DNA of 64,000 nucleotides from Polytrichum commune (Eukaryota; Streptophyta; Polytrichopsida; Polytrichales; Polytrichaceae). Positions within the stretch are counted from its first letter, which is position 1. Each line of letters opens with the position of its first letter. A program made the position numbers and the translations under genes. Below, in pieces: positions 1 to 13,600 of this stretch. Where the stretch lies: assembly GCA_950295325.1 (NCBI GenBank), contig OX485803.1, positions 14,878,001 through 14,942,000 on the forward strand, written 5' to 3'. Under the pieces are notes generated by a model. That model ran no database searches. It was not told the origin of the DNA and was given only the letters and a program-made list of their open reading frames with translations.

Positions 1-84
1 TCCTCACATCTTTTTCTCAGACTCGTTACCCAGATGTGATATCATCGTCATAAAAATTGCAGCGGGGGAGACATAAATTTTTAC

Positions 85-630
85 CTCATACGAAATGGCG
101 CGGTTCAACAACGGCACGGGCGCATCGGGCGCCAACGCGATTGCCCTGGTGAAATCGTCTGCGGCCTGCTCGAATTTCTGCAACGAGACGCGCACACTGC
201 CCCGGTTGGACCACACGCTGGCACTCTCCGGATCCTCTTGTAAGAGAGCAGAGAACATCGCCTCCGCCTTCTCCAGGTCACCCGCCACGGCGGCACGCAG
301 GGCCTCCTGCAGCTTGGGATTTTCCACGTCCTTGAGATTCACCCTCCGAGACACCGCCGCATCCGCCTCCTCCGTTGCAAATAAGCCTAATGGAAATGCC
401 ATCGCCAGTAATCCCAATGTTGTGCGTCTCGAAACCCCATTCAGAGTTGCTTCCTTTGACATAACCTTCGCATTGCCTAATTGCGCACCATCGCCATAGC
501 TGGCCGCTACACAAGACATTGGGACATGTAATTGGCTATGGCACCTAATCTCTACACATGCAATCCCACCAATTGCGAACGAGCCCGTAATGTGTGGGCT
601 TGCAATCCGGAAAGCCTCCGCTAAACCCAT
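85..630 (-). CDS. Chloroplast thylakoid lumen TPR protein, first exon only (gene runs off the left edge)
   Basis: The first coding exon encodes 182 residues and ends at a GT donor (positions 84-83) in phase 0. The remaining exons lie outside the window. I start it at the ATG whose complement is 628-630; the in-frame codon five positions upstream is GTG. The N-terminus looks bipartite: a basic, hydroxyl-rich stretch, then SRRTTLGLLAMAFPLGLFA and an ADA-A cleavage-like site near residue 92. This resembles a twin-arginine thylakoid lumen signal. Residues from about 105 to the exon end form TPR helices, including WSNRGSVRVSLQKFEQAADD and the run ending APVPLLNRAI. The pattern matches the plant lumen TPR proteins of the At2g37400 type, whose biochemical role is not well defined. 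A partial duplication lies upstream, in what would be its promoter. Confidence 0.82.
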
Positions 631-761
631 GATGATGATCTTCACGTACTTGTGTATTCAAAATTCGAAACCAGATATGCCGGCAGAAGCGAATTGCTCA
701 GAGTTGATAGCTTCCAAAACCTTCAAACCAAGACATAGTAAAATTGGAACTGAGAGTTCTG

Positions 762-1220
762 GCAACCGCAGCAACGACAACCGCATAATGAGAGATGATG
801 AAACTTGAAGAAAATCAAGTTAACCCCGGAATTAAGTAAAATCAAAAGCAGAACTGCATCACAAGCAGTTCTCCAACCTTTCACATTCGGTGCCAAAGCA
901 AGACAAGCAAATTGAGTCCAGCTCTTTAAACTTACTCAAAACTTCACTCGAAATGGGTCAACTGGGATTAGTCTGGGAGATGAGCCAAGGGTTGATGACA
1001 CTTGACGAATCTCAAGTTTGCCCCCACATCCCAGACCCAGAATTACACGTGAAAATTGCTCTTCACAGCTTTCCAACGGGTTTCCAACCTTCTACCTTGG
1101 GTCCCAAAGCAACAGGACAAGCAGATTGAGTCCAGCTATTTGGACCATATGATTTCAGTCTGAATGAACGAAGGAATGGGTCAGATGGCAACGACAACCG
1201 CAGTATGGGAGCTGAGCCAA
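762..1220. repeat. Imperfect direct duplication upstream of the TPR gene
   Basis: About 60 bp around 870-930 (CCAAAGCAAGACAAGCAAAT followed by TGAGTCCAGCT) recurs at 1084-1143 with scattered differences. A second motif, GGCAACGACAACCGCA, near 1186 resembles 770-786. This suggests a duplicated segment of about 215-400 bp, now diverged. No reading frame is conserved across it. Confidence 0.5.
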
Positions 1221-1551
1221 CTCACTTGCCTTTCCTCAAACTCAACCCTCAAACAGTGAACTCAAATGCAGCCGTGAGAGCTGGCTATGGTGTCACAGCA
1301 TGGATTCCCATTGCAAAACCTTACATGTGTAATGTGTGCTGAAAACACAGTAATCACACACAAACACCATTTCTCCAATCCCTGTTGCCTTCATTTCATC
1401 GGCAATTGTTGGCAGCAGAGAGAGAATGAATTGCGAAAGTGATCATCGAGAGCAAGCAGATGAAGGAGCGACAGCCAGTGAAGTTCCATTCACGGAGAAG
1501 GGAAGGGCAGGGAAGGGAAGGTATCCAAGTTGGATAGCAAGGGTTGATCGG

Positions 1552-1565
1552 ATGACACGTGTCAT
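1552..1565. promoter_or_regulatory. Perfect 14-bp palindrome with a G-box core
   Basis: ATGACACGTGTCAT is self-complementary over 14 bases and contains CACGTG, the core bound by plant bZIP and bHLH factors. It lies about 920 bp upstream of the TPR start codon on the minus strand. A regulatory role is inferred from the motif alone. Confidence 0.35.
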
Positions 1566-1739
1566 ATGGCTACCCATTCCACCAAGTTCTTTTTCTTTCA
1601 GTTTTGCTAAGGGAACTTATGTGGGTCTTGTTTGGGTTCGTGTTTTATGGTCTCCAACTTCTACCGATTATATTTTACACAACGGAACTTGTGTTGCATT
1701 AGCAAATCTACCATTGACAAAAATCGGACTTCTTTGATT

Positions 1740-1975
1740 TAGTCACGATTAGTGGAAGTGCATGTTTGTTGATAATCTTTCATTGCGTATATAGATCTTC
1801 GATATTGTGTTCATTATTGGAATTAATGAAGTATGGAGTTACAGCCCAACCTTTTTTTAAAACATGTGTCTTGAGGGTGTTTTGATCTTTTGATCTTCAC
1901 CCAACCACACACAATCAAATATAGGTGTCCAATTAAGAAAAACAAATTGAATAACACCCACATACCTTTATACGG
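1740..1975. repeat. Family P repeat, diverged copy
   Basis: Contains the family landmarks AACATGTGTCTT, a TTGATCTTCACCCAACCACA stretch and CAATCAAATATAGGTGTCCA. The same order occurs near 39300-39475 and, more diverged, at several other places in the window. No coding capacity is visible. It appears to be an old short inverted-repeat element. The interval 1976-2900 shows no recognisable feature. Confidence 0.5.
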
Positions 1976-2925
1976 TGAGTGCACCTACTAAATAGAGGGT
2001 TTTCACTCCAAGTATGGACACTTTTGGTACTCTACCATAGTATGCAAAAATTTGATAAAACATAAAAAGAGCATGAGCACATTGGCATTGCAAAAGACAT
2101 TCATGAGGGTTGAGCTTGCTCTTTTGGAGTCAAGGACAACTCTTTTTGAATTTTTGAAGTGAAAGCCATAGATGACTTGTAATGTGCTAACCTACCTCAA
2201 CATTGTAATGCCTAATAGTTTTCGAAATTCAAAAGATTGATCACAAAGAGAGGGTTTGCTTCATGTAAAATTGAAAACATCCTAAGGAAAACTTGTAAAT
2301 GGATGATGAAAGAACGGCCCAATAAGCGGTATGTTTTGTGAAGAAATCTTAAAGTAGAGGTGAGTATATATAGAGTCACAAAGTTACATTGACATTTCAG
2401 TGGTATCCATTATTAGGGTGTCTCCACTCACATAACAACAATGAGCCTCTACCATTGGTATTTTACACCTTATAAGACAAGGTTGCATAGTGTTCCCACA
2501 CATAAGCCCCTATAATGTATGTACTAAAATGCCATTTAATCACATAATAGAGGATGCTAAAATCAACACCCCACCCAAAAGCAACACTTATAAACACCTC
2601 TCATCACCAACACTCTACTACCTTAAACCATTCCCCATGGAAAAGTAGTGTCCCCAGGCCCACGGCACAACAAGTTAGGTGCCATTAGTGACACCATTGC
2701 ATACCGACCTCCACTACCTCCATATGGGGTAGGTTCTATCTTAGGTCGTTTCAATGGGTCTCGGGGTGGCTTGTCAATGCTTACTCTAGCCATCTTATTC
2801 ACGGGGGGGTTTAACGGTTTAACCCTAAAGTGACATGGGATATTCCTCAAGGAAGAATCCCTACAACATGTGTTAATTTTCGATTTTTTTTCACGGAGGT
2901 CAATGGCTATAGATGTAAATCCAAC

Positions 2926-2933
2926 TATATAAA
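2926..2933 (+). promoter_or_regulatory. Possible TATA box, orphan
   Basis: TATATAAA sits in CCAACTATATAAAGGGAGGG with a pyrimidine-rich stretch 60-90 bp downstream and a donor-like CACCTGTAAGTACC near 3017-3030. No gene follows it. It could be the promoter of a decayed retroelement or chance in AT-rich DNA. Confidence 0.2.
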
Positions 2934-3936
2934 GGGAGGGTGTAGTAGGGTACATATCACCTCAAAAATTTGCAACCGTCCATCCTCTTTTCCAATATTT
3001 TTTTTGCATCGAAAGCACCTGTAAGTACCGAACAACTTGCATGGTTTCTCGGGCTTTTTCTCACCTCATTCCTCGGTACAGCCAACAACACTCCTTCACG
3101 GCGACTTCAACTAAGAAATTTGAGCTCCACATACTAGCTCCCCTCTCCACTTGAAAAAATTGCAAAAACTACGAAACTTTGTTGTACTCGATGTCATGTA
3201 CGTAGGGTTGTCGGAAACTACAAACAGAAGAGCATTTCTTATAGAAAATTGAGAGAATTTGTGAAGTGAGAAACATGCAAATCCAAGTGGCCACAGTACA
3301 ACTCATAGCAAGTGCAACTTTAGGAATTTTTTCGAGCCACTTTGAGCGGCTAGATCTTCGGCCAATAAACTCCGAGTACATATGAACCATGTAGGAAGCC
3401 AATGCCTGGGGAAGAGTCGGGTGGACTAAAACTTTGCAGTTTGCAGGATAGCCTAAAACTTTCGAGCTTCATAGAATTTATATTCCATCCTCAAATTTGT
3501 TGTTTTTGGTGTCATTGGGTTGATCTTGCATATTTGTACAATCGATCTTTATTAAAATTTTCTAGAACAGTTCGGGAAATGCCTTCAAATTCGGATTGAG
3601 AATAGTCAAGGACAGTTTCTGTCCTTCATTGTCACTTTGGGTCAAGCTCACCAAACCAAGGAGGTAGGCCCACACGGTCAAGGGGGTCAGTTATGGGCAA
3701 CAAGGGGGTTGATACTTGAGATGAAAGGGGATGATTCTACAACTGAACCAAGTGAGATCACGGAGGTGGCTATGTTGGGCTTTAATCTACATTAAATATG
3801 ATATTTCGCGTCACCAATTCTAATCGGCTTGCTCAACACTAATTGTAATATGTGGTGTAGTATCAACACCACTAAATGTTATTAACCTAACATTATTTGT
3901 CATTCCTTGTATATTGCTTGGGGGATTATAGTTTTA

Positions 3937-5392
3937 CAGTAGGGGTTGTCACACCTTCTCAAAGAATGGAGAATGGAGAATGAGGAAAAAGAAGAGCCAA
4001 TAGGATAGCTTCTCCATGGAGAAAGGTGTGACACCCCTTTGTGGCCCGTGGAGAATGGAGAATGGAGAATGAGAATTACCATTGCCGCCCTCATGTGGTA
4101 AGAATTTGTGCTCTATTCACACGCTCGGATTTGAAGTCTGATCAACTAGGCTTTATACATGGCCTGGGGCCGGCCGGAGCACCGGCCCGATTAAGCCCTC
4201 AATCCGGCCCCACTTTATGAAATTTTTTGGGGCCTAACCTTGTCACATGTAAAGTGGTGAGGCCCGATTCTAGGGCCCGATGGTCTTGAGGGTTAAGTTT
4301 CATAGAACTTACCGTGGTCAATGCCCGGTGTTCTCGACAATTAAGTTTCATGACACTTAATACTATGGGGGATGACATCTATAGGGTTGTGGTTAGTGAA
4401 TCAAAATTGGGTCCCACTAGACTAAATTGGGGCCTTTGAATCCAGTCCAGCGTCAAAATGCTCCTATAAATTTATCTACCATGTTCAATGGATTGACTGA
4501 TGGGTGTGGTTTAGAAGGTGCACCATATTCTTGATTAACGGCTTAAATGTTTCATTTTTGTCTTAAGTGCATAATTAATACCGTAATTGTTGTGTTATTA
4601 GCCTAATGCTATCATATTTACACTAATTGTTATCTTATTAGACTAATCCATAGCCTAAGCCATACCATATATTTGATTAAATGCTTAAATGTTTCAATTC
4701 TATCTTAAGTGTGTGATTAGCATCCTAATTGTTGTGTTATTAGCCTAATTCTACCATATTTGTGTTATTTATTGTGTTAGTGGACTAACCCATTGAACAA
4801 TGTACGCCAAATTCTTGATTGACAACTTAAAATGTTTCATTTTTATCTTAAGTGTATGATTAGCATCTTAATTGTTATATTATTACCTTAATGCTAACAT
4901 ACTTATACTACTTGTTGCCTTATTAGACCAACCCATAGCCTAAGCCATACCATGTGCTTGATTAAATACTTCAATGTTTCATTTTTATCTTAACTATGTG
5001 ATTAGCACCCTAATTGTTGTATTATTAGCCTAATGCTATCATATTTTAGCTGATTGATGCGTTCTTATCGAGCGATCCTATTGGCCCAAATTTTGATAGT
5101 TCCGGCCGGCCCTCAATCCGGCCCCAAGTATAAAGTGGCCCTAAAGCCCCGCCGCAACAAAAAGAAGCGACCCTAGGTGAAAGAAACGACCCCTTGGTGA
5201 AAAACAGTAAAACCTTCTCACAAGAAGTTTTCTCCATTCTCATTCTTCACCTGTGGAGGAGAAGAAGTTTTCTCCATTCTTCATTCTCCATTCTCCGAGA
5301 ATGGGCCCTCCGCCATTCAAGGAGAGCGTGCCACATCCCCATTCTCCATTCTCCGAGAATGGGAAGAAAGTGGTATGACAACCCCTATAGTG
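3937..5392. mobile_element. Non-autonomous DNA transposon of about 1.46 kb with similar inverted ends
   Basis: The left end reads CAGTAGGGGTTGTCACACC and the right end, reversed, reads CTATAGGGGTTGTCATACC. Both ends are followed inwards by repeats of the heptamer GGAGAAT or its complement (3965-4070 and 5260-5365), as in subterminal transposase-binding regions. GC-rich blocks with GGCCGGCC occur at about 4168 and 5103, near each end. There is no transposase frame. A four-copy tandem repeat occupies the middle. I could not identify a clean target duplication, so the superfamily is open (hAT-like is a guess). Confidence 0.6.
4530..5048. repeat. Tandem array, unit about 143 bp, 3.6 copies
   Basis: Units begin at about 4530, 4672, 4814 and 4958. 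Each carries TTGATTAA then CTTAAATGTTTCA, a CTTAAGTG stretch, TAATTGTTGTGTTATTAGCC and CATAGCCTAAGCCATACCAT. Copies differ by substitutions and small gaps. The array lies inside the transposon at 3937-5392. Confidence 0.75.
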
Positions 5393-7131
5393 TTGCAAGT
5401 ACAGTCACTTACCAAGTGATTTTTCATCCAAATTTCATTCGTCCATGACAATATTTCATCACAAGTTGCTGATACGGGAAGGTAGGGTTTTGGCCAATGG
5501 ATGAACTCATCCATGACACCTATTTGTTCACTTATGCCCCCTTCCCACCTAAATTTAGCTAAGACTAATAAAAGTTGGTTCTAACAAACCGGCCTTCACA
5601 CCATCGACATTATCTAGTGCTGAGCCTAGTTGGCAAATGATGTGGCATGGCTTAAAAGTGGAGGTTTTAAGCCTCAACCACCGACCCTCCCATCGGTACC
5701 TAAACATGAGGCAAGAATATAGGAGCTTTAAAAGTGTCGCCTCCCACCCTTGTGATTGGTTGCTTCTTAGTCTTAGCTATGAGGGCACGAGGAGCCCCAT
5801 TAACAAAAACCGATGGTAAGATAGGTGAGTAGTAAGGCATTTGGGGATGGGACAAAACCTACCCAACATTCATTGCTTGGTAGATAAAACCATGAACATG
5901 TGTGAAAGCTACTTAACTAAAACCTACTTGAAAATCTCCAGAGCAAGTTCTTGTAGGTGCATTGGGATAGTCGGATGCCTCCGCTATAACCGAGGGAGCT
6001 TTACTTGGTTTTTAGGAATTAGGAAATACTTTGGGTCTTAACTAAAGTCAGGTGGGAAGGGTGCATTATTCATGAGAAGCGTCATCTAAAAAGCTACCAT
6101 AAGTGACATTAAATGGCACATGACACTAACTAAATATCATAACTAGTGTAGCCTGAGTATTCCAGATAGAGGCCCATTTGCGGGTCCGTCGGTGGGGGTG
6201 CCCTTGAAAATCCAGGGTTCGTAGAGTGATAAGGCGCGAGAGAGAGCAATAGAGCGGGCGTGGCATTCTTGTTACACTCGCAACCCGCTTGCTCGTCAAC
6301 ACAAAGCTTCAACTATCATCTATGAATGCCATATCATAGCTGCACCTTAATTAATCAACGCAATGCTCTTCCTCTGCTTCGATCATTGATATACCACTCC
6401 AAGACTATGCCACTCACAGATGTGCAAAAGCAGGGGTTGCGGTGTTGAATGACTTTGGAAACCGGTAGGACATTCATAGAAGCGGTTTAATTCTTAAATT
6501 GAAGTAAGTCAGTAGCACCTGAAATCCTCTTTGGAATTTCTTACCGATCGAAGTTGGGTTCTGCCATAATGGGCTTGGATGAAGTGTCGAAATAGGTGTA
6601 CACACCTTACCGAAATTGATTTCCTGTCCAGAGTTGTTGTGCTGTCCAAATTGTAGAGTCCAAACCCTAGGAGATTGGCATCCTACATCATCACATCACA
6701 TCTGGATTTTCTGACAGAAAGAAAATCTCCGATTGCTCTATTGGATTTTTTCCCTTCCGGTTTAGGGAATTGGCTACCTGTCCAGGTAAAGTTTGTTTGA
6801 AGGATTCTCCTGTTTGCAGTTGGGGGGGAATTTTGTACACAGAATGTGGAATGTATGTGGAGGTGATGTTTGCATGCTTTAGAAACATCATGGAAGACTT
6901 TAGGACACACGATTTGTGATTGATCTTTCAGCTACAAATCTGTTGCCAAACCCTGCGGACAAGAAACCCTTAGAAACCCTTTGAGACTGCCGTTCTGGGG
7001 ACTTTGGGCGGTGTTGGCGGAAGAAATTATTGGTTGAAACAGTGGCCAGGGTTGTGTGTGATTTGGAGCTCTTGTAAAAATTGTCCATCAAGAAGGAATT
7101 CCTATCGGGAGAGGTTTATGTGAGCTCTAAG
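5393..7131. other. Intergenic interval before OS9
   Basis: No reading frame here resembles a known protein. The last few hundred bases probably hold the OS9 promoter and 5' leader. A minimal ATG-TGA upstream frame sits at 7118-7123, just before the chosen OS9 start. Confidence 0.5.
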
Positions 7132-10100
7132 ATGTCCGGGGTGTTGAGGAGTTGGGGCTTTTCGATGGGGAACAAGGGTATGGTGATGGTGGGATCAGTG
7201 ATGGCGATCGTGTTTATGTTGATGGCACTGGATGGTGTTCATGCTGATCGTATTCGGCCCACTCAACCAGGTACAAAAACAGTTAACCTCATTTGAATGC
7301 CTCGTGCATGTGTTTAGGATGACATTCTTTTGGACAACACAGTTTTCTGACTAAAATTTTCTAACCTGCACATATAAAACTCTGGTTGCACTCAACAATA
7401 ACCTTCCAGAGTTACATCTTGTTGACAGAAATGAGAATTTCTTAATAATGTTTTACAAAAACTTCGTACATGATGCCACATGTCTGCTTACAAGGTTTCT
7501 CTTCATGGGTGGAGCAGATATCGTAAGCAGCTTGCAGGACCCGAAATACAAGATTGACTATCATCCCGCTGAATCTCCTGTTCTTCCGGTACGCTCTCTC
7601 GTGTTTGCGTTGTTTCTCATATCTACAGTTCACTTACTGATGGGTCGACTACATTGTACATGCAAATTGTCTGGAGAATTGAGACCACTATCATGGGATG
7701 ATGAAGACAAATGTGCGCTGTAGGGATTTTTTAAGAGACCTGTAAACACCACGACGGAGGGTTCTTGCATGACTTGCTGTAATGTAACAGGCAACTGAGG
7801 GAATAATTGGTGTAGTTTTGAGCCACTGGCATGTCACCAGATGAGTAATTGTATGCAGAATATGTTGGTCTGCTTCTTCTCTCACTTCAGAAATTGCTTG
7901 GGAGGGAATTTTTTGCATATGAAATTGACTTGCAAAATCCTCATTAAGCTTCCAACTCTTTATCATGCTCAAAGGGAGTTTGTTGTTTGTGACATTGTGG
8001 TTGAAGTGGAGAATTCAAGGCCATTCTCATATTTATTCTGGAATGTTCAGACTCTGGATCAAGAGACTATTATGATGACTGATAGGGATGGGAAGAAATT
8101 TCGATGTAATTTACCTATCCCAGAAGTAACAAAGACCATCGACAAGGAGTCTCAACAGAATGGGAGTAGTACTGGCTTGTTGGCAGATGACAGGTCCACA
8201 CGGAAAACTCCTGAAGACCTCCTTGATGCGCTTAAGGACAAATGTTTGTTCAGGGTGAGTTCTTCACTCCTTATCCCAATATCCTGACGAGGATATGTTA
8301 AAGTTGAAGCTCAGTTTGTAACTATCTCATTAAATGTTGAAGCATCCAAATCAGGTAATTTGCAGGAGAGTTGAGAGTGACAAGCCTCTGACCAGATCAT
8401 GGCCAAGAATTGCAAATTACAAATTCACTAACCAATTATTGTAAGCATATCTAGGACTTTACTGCAAGCAGAAGCAATGACAGAAGCTCATCATATGCAG
8501 CCTTAAATTGATCTTGTAAATCCTGCAAACATTCTGCCTTTTGAATCACATGTCAGCATTGTGAAGAGTAATGAACACCTAGAAGCAATCCTGAAGACAC
8601 CTTAATCTGTAACAAGCACAGAATGTATGGGGATCCAGTTCATTAGCATGTGCATCAATCCTGTTTTATACAATGGATTTGTCAAAGACTTGAAGTCCTT
8701 TATGGTGTCACTGTTTGACGGAAGGTAAAGTATAATATCTGACAATGCCAAATTTCTGAACCATCTCGACATTTTGTCTTGCGTCCTTGTTCATAGCGAG
8801 GATTGCACATTTGCATCTCGTTTCAGAGGTTCGATTATTGTAATTGTTTTACCCAATGCTCAGTCACTTTTAATATCACATTGTACAGAAGGTTAAGCGG
8901 TAGTTATCCTCGAGTGCAATGACAAGTGTTTCTGGTCATTGTGGCTGCAGTATGAGGGATGGTGGATTTACGAGCTTTGCTACAAGGGTCATTTGCACCA
9001 ATTTCATCTCCACGACAAGAGGGTAAGCACTTTTCACTTTTGTCAACAAACAGTGGGCTCTTTGTGGGCCTTTGCCTTAAATAGTTGCAATTTAGCAAGC
9101 TTAAAGGTTAAAGCATTTTCAATATTCTTCTAGGCTTATATTTTACGCTTGAGCTCAACATCTTCAGCATTTGCTGGTAGTGGATGACGCTCTCACGGTC
9201 ATGAGTTGTGACTCTACAGGAGTTGATAATTAAGTCATAGAATAAGATGACAACAAGACTTGGCTTGACTTGGAATGGCCTAATGTAAATTGCATCCATG
9301 TAAACTGCATTTAACTCCTCGATACTTAATAGAGCTTGCCTATTTTTCTCATCACCTACATGGCTCCATCCACTGACAATGAACTAAATGCTGAGTATGA
9401 AGACTGTAGGGGTCAAGCATAGGGCATATCTGAGAATATCTTCAAACAAATAAATATGGGAAAATGGAAATGAGGAAAAGGTAGAACATGATCTCCCATA
9501 TATGATATGGATACAGAATATCAGACCGATTGGTCAGTTGTGCTGACCTGGCATGTTGCCAGGCTCCAATCAGCACGTATGGACCTGATATGCAGCATGG
9601 GTCGGTAGTGTACTTTTTCACCCTTGTCAAACAACCTTCCAGCATCCCGTATGACACACGAAACCATAGGAAGACGGTATCTATTTTCTGACCCTTCTGC
9701 TCAATATTCATTACATGGCAGATTAAACATCACATGTATATCACGCACTGTGAGCTTCACTGTTGTTAATATGAGCTCTGCCATGTATGATTGAGTAGAT
9801 GATCCAGAAGAAAATCCTGGTCATTGAAAGGAGACAGTGAAAGCCCAGGCATCTGTATGTACACTCAAAATGCATTACACCATACATTGTACGCCCTTAA
9901 CAAATTACTTCCCCTCATTTTTATACTATGATCTAGTCAATCCATATATTGTGTTATCTGGTTAAGGAGAGTCAGGATTTCTTGTTCCTGGAAATTATAC
10001 TCATATACTTGTGAGGGTAGTTCAGATACCGTGCCTATGTAATAGGTTCTAGTGAAGGATTTCAAACTGCCAATCCTGCTTGATACAAATAATAACTAAA

Positions 10101-12172
10101 AACTTATCTTGGGTCCATGGTACATTGTTCACAAAAGTTTGTGCAAGTAATAGACGCAACATTATGGTAAGTGAGCAGATTGACTCCTAAAGTCCAGTAT
10201 GTTAAACTTTTTCGATAGAACTAGCAGATATCGGAATTCTGCAACATATGCTGAAGAAATTTGATGGTTTTTCTGCTGAGACTTCTGTGAAGAAACTAGT
10301 GTTGAGAAGGGAGTTGCATACTTGAATACATTATATTTATTAGTATTTCATTATCCTGGACGATACTTAACATGTGCAATGCATAAGCTGTTGCAAATGC
10401 AATGAACAGGAGAAGCTTAGTCATATAATGTGGTAAGGTGAGAAGATATTGAATAACTTGGTATTGTGTGAACAGATAGTGCAAGAATTTTATCTGGGTA
10501 CATATGACCAAGAGGCAACAGCAGCTCAACATGAGAACTCTCCCAACGTGTCACTCCAGAAGGACCCTCGATCACAAAGTGCAGCGCAGAGGTGATTATG
10601 ATGAGATTTTTGTGTTATTGCCTTATTACACAACATCATGCACCTTATTATTGAATGATACTAATCTGCACTCTATCATTTGTCTTGAATTTCAGGTACC
10701 ATGCACATGTGTACACGAACGGAACAGTTTGTGATCTTACAAACCAGCCACGTGAAACAGAGGTATGAGTTATTGTCACAGTTAATTTGTTTTCATGTTT
10801 ATGATAAAGCAAACCAGGTCAACAAGTGGGAGGTCATATTATTGCACTCCTGGGTCTTTTACTGTCCCTGCTCTACTCCCTTTCTCAAATGTATGTTGCA
10901 GTTTTCTCCTTTCAGCTCCCCTCAAATAATCTTCATGCATCATGTTTCCTGTTGTCCCAGCTGTTTGTCCTCTGACCTCTTAATCTGTTGTAAAATATCC
11001 TCAATACCAGCTCTTTAAGTTGAAGAGTTTAGGCTGAAGTTGACGTTGATTCAATCTGGGCAGGTGAGATTTGTGTGCTCGGAGACGGGAAGAGCTTTGA
11101 TAAATTCCATTAAGGAGGCACCGACCTGCAAGTACACTGTTGTGTTTCATGCGCCCACATTGTGCAAGCATCCGTAAGTTCACTTGTTCTAGAGAAAACG
11201 TACACTTAGTATTGATAGAGTTGTGGCTAGCACTTGTTCTTGTCAGTTTATTTTTCCTCTTCAATCTCTACTGAGGGCACTTCAACTCTTGAATCATTAC
11301 TGGGTGATTTTAGAGGCAATCTATTGTATCTATCCTGACTTGTATATAACAAGTGAAGACCAATTCTGTTGGGCAGATAACCAATAAATTGTGGTAGTAT
11401 TAGTGGTAGGGGGTTCAGCAAGTGTAGGAATAGTGCTTACTTGTGGAAGTGAATGTGAATCTCAATTCTCCTCCAGACTTCTAAATGCATGGAAATATCT
11501 GGCTTGAAGGTTCTGAAATGCACAAAAAACCATCCATGTACATTTCTAATAATGCTCTGTACAGGATCTTCATCATTGGAAGAAGGCTGGCTGTTTAAGA
11601 TCTAACATCCTTAGGGTATTGGTTTGAAGACCATCTGGACTCCCACTTTGAGCGAGTTAGCCTTTTGTTTTGGGGAAGCACAATCTCCAAAACATGATAC
11701 TTTTTACTGTGTGCATGTATTAACTAAGAAACCCAATTACTTCTGCTACAGGGCTTTTCAAGAGGAGCGCCAACCATGGGTGGTGATTGACTGCAATGCT
11801 ATTCCTACAGATGTAGTCCCAGTTGTAGGAGAAGCCACCTCAGATGGCTCTGATGTGGACACGGATCAGCAATCTGAAACTGGAAGTCACCAAGCTCGAG
11901 CAATAACCTTACCTTCAGCTAGAATTGTAAATGAGGAAGCTGAACTGTCTTCAACAAAGGACACTGAACAATTCCAAGACCCTCCAGCAATGTCTAAATC
12001 TGTGGAGGAATCATCAAAAATTCCAGAAATAAGTGAGGTCAAAGGAGAGGGCTCCACAACCTTCCATGAAGGTCAGGAAGGAACAGAATCGAAGGCAGCC
12101 TCAGAAGATGGACAACAAAGTGAAGAGCCATTGTTGCCTGCAGATTCAGTGGAGAAAGTTCAAACAAGTTAA
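7132..12172 (+). CDS. OS9: OS-9 homologue, ER lectin of ER-associated degradation
   Basis: OS-9 reads trimmed mannose glycans on misfolded ER proteins and passes them to the HRD1 ubiquitin ligase complex. The eight coding exons are 7132-7270, 7518-7588, 8051-8254, 8951-9022, 10476-10591, 10696-10762, 11064-11173 and 11752-12172, giving 399 residues with matching phases. Residues 1-36 form a signal peptide with a long hydrophobic core. The MRH lectin domain spans about 130-270: EGWWIYELCYKGHLHQFHLH carries the tandem Trp, then YTNGTVCDLTNQPRETEVRF and CKYTVVFHAPTLCKHP carry conserved Cys, Arg and Glu. The last 120 residues are acidic and Ser/Glu-rich with no HDEL signal. The exon 2 acceptor is a GAGCAG tandem site, so 7515 is an equally in-frame start adding one Ala. 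Confidence 0.95.
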
Positions 12173-12569
12173 TATGTGGGAGTTTCTCTTGGATGAGACC
12201 AAAGATTCTTGAGTGACCAAACGTGAGCTTATTGTGGTGTCAAAGTTTTGCAGCAGAAGCATATAGAGCAATCTTTTCTGATGCACAAACCCTTCAAGCT
12301 TGCATTGGCACACCGCGATCAAAGCGGGTTTCTGTTGAAGGTAATCTAGTTCAAGCAATTCTCTTCAAGCACTTATGTGCAGAAGAAAAGGTGCATTTAT
12401 CATTTCAAGGAAAGACTTATCAAAAGTAGGTACAAAAGTGTAATTTCAGTCAAAACATTAGCATTCTGAAAATGGAGGCTTTTCAAGAGGATGATGTCAA
12501 TTTATCAATTCAGGTTTCTGGTTTAATTCCTTCAAAGCTAGACTTTCAATCCAACAAGGTTATCAAAAC

Positions 12570-12876
12570 CACAGTAAATAGTCCTATCAGTGTGGGTGGA
12601 AAGGTAGCATGGGTCCACCCCAGGTCTTCCCGGAAGTCTTCATGAATACTTCTGACTAACACATTGAATATTAGTTCTAGGACAAAAGTAACACAAAATA
12701 AAATAATTACCCACACTAATTTTCTAGAAAACCATCAATGTGTTCCATGGTAATTTTCTACTACACATTTAGTGTGGGTTGAAAATTAATGTGGCCCAAA
12801 TTAATTATCATTATGAGAATTAGTGTGGGCTCTAGAACATTACTGTGGCCCACAACAATAGGACTATTTGGTGTAG
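12570..12876. mobile_element. Family Q MITE, copy 1
   Basis: Terminal inverted repeats of about 27 bp: left AGTAAATAGTCCTATCAGTG, right end reversed ACCAAATAGTCCTATTGTTG, both followed by TGGG. The inside is rich in CCCACACTAATTTTCTA-type inverted segments. It has no coding capacity. It lies 0.4 kb downstream of OS9. A solitary end (ACACTAAATAGTCCTAC) follows near 12936. Related copies are at 13675 and 47555. Confidence 0.75.
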
Positions 12877-13179
12877 ATAAATGCTGCATTAAAAGTGTCT
12901 GGTACTTTCCTTGATGAATTATTTCCAAATATTAGTACACTAAATAGTCCTACAGTCCTACGTCTTTAATATGACACTCGATAATGTGACAAGCTTGATA
13001 CAATGACACAAAATTTGTAAAGCAAAATTTCTAATTTAAATCTACCTTAATAATATGACTGACATTTTTTATACAACACTCTTGGACCCCCAAAATGTCA
13101 TATTGTAGAGGTAATAAATACTTTCCTAATGAGGATCAATGAGAAAAATCAAGATTGACCAAGGAGTCCAAAGATTCGA

Positions 13180-13600
13180 CACTCATGTCAAAATTGTAGC
13201 TTGGACAAGATGAGATTCCATTTGAAAATTATCTGATAATGGAGGGTAAAGACATCATTCAAGTTGAATATTGCATGTTAGAGTTGGTTGATATGGCCTT
13301 GGGATAGAGAATAGAGCCACCTAGATTAGATCTCAATGCAGAGCTCTTGGACTCTCTAGATGTTGATGAGAGACCTCCACCTATTGTGAAATTGGCAAAT
13401 GCTCAACATCATGCCCAATTATTAGCTACATTTTTAATGGACAACCCATTAGAGTTTACTCCTATAGATGTAATGAAATTGCATGCCATCATTGGAGGAG
13501 CTCAATAAGATGTTTGTTGCTAATTTGAAGTGGCAACACAATGGAGCATTGGTTCCTTCTTCAAGTCTAGATAGATTTCATGAGAGAAATTTGCATATTC
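13180..13600 (+). pseudogene. Probable decayed C-terminal tail of a pogo/Tigger-like transposase
   Basis: Around 13320-13510 one frame reads PPRLDLNAELLDSLDVDERP and continues with LANAQHHAQLLATFLMDNPL and EFTPIDVMKLHAII, then breaks at stops. Amphipathic acidic tails of this style follow the DDE domain in pogo/CENP-B type transposases. There are stops both upstream (about 13305) and downstream, so it is not functional. No terminal repeats were found. The family call is inference from pattern, not from a search. Confidence 0.35.
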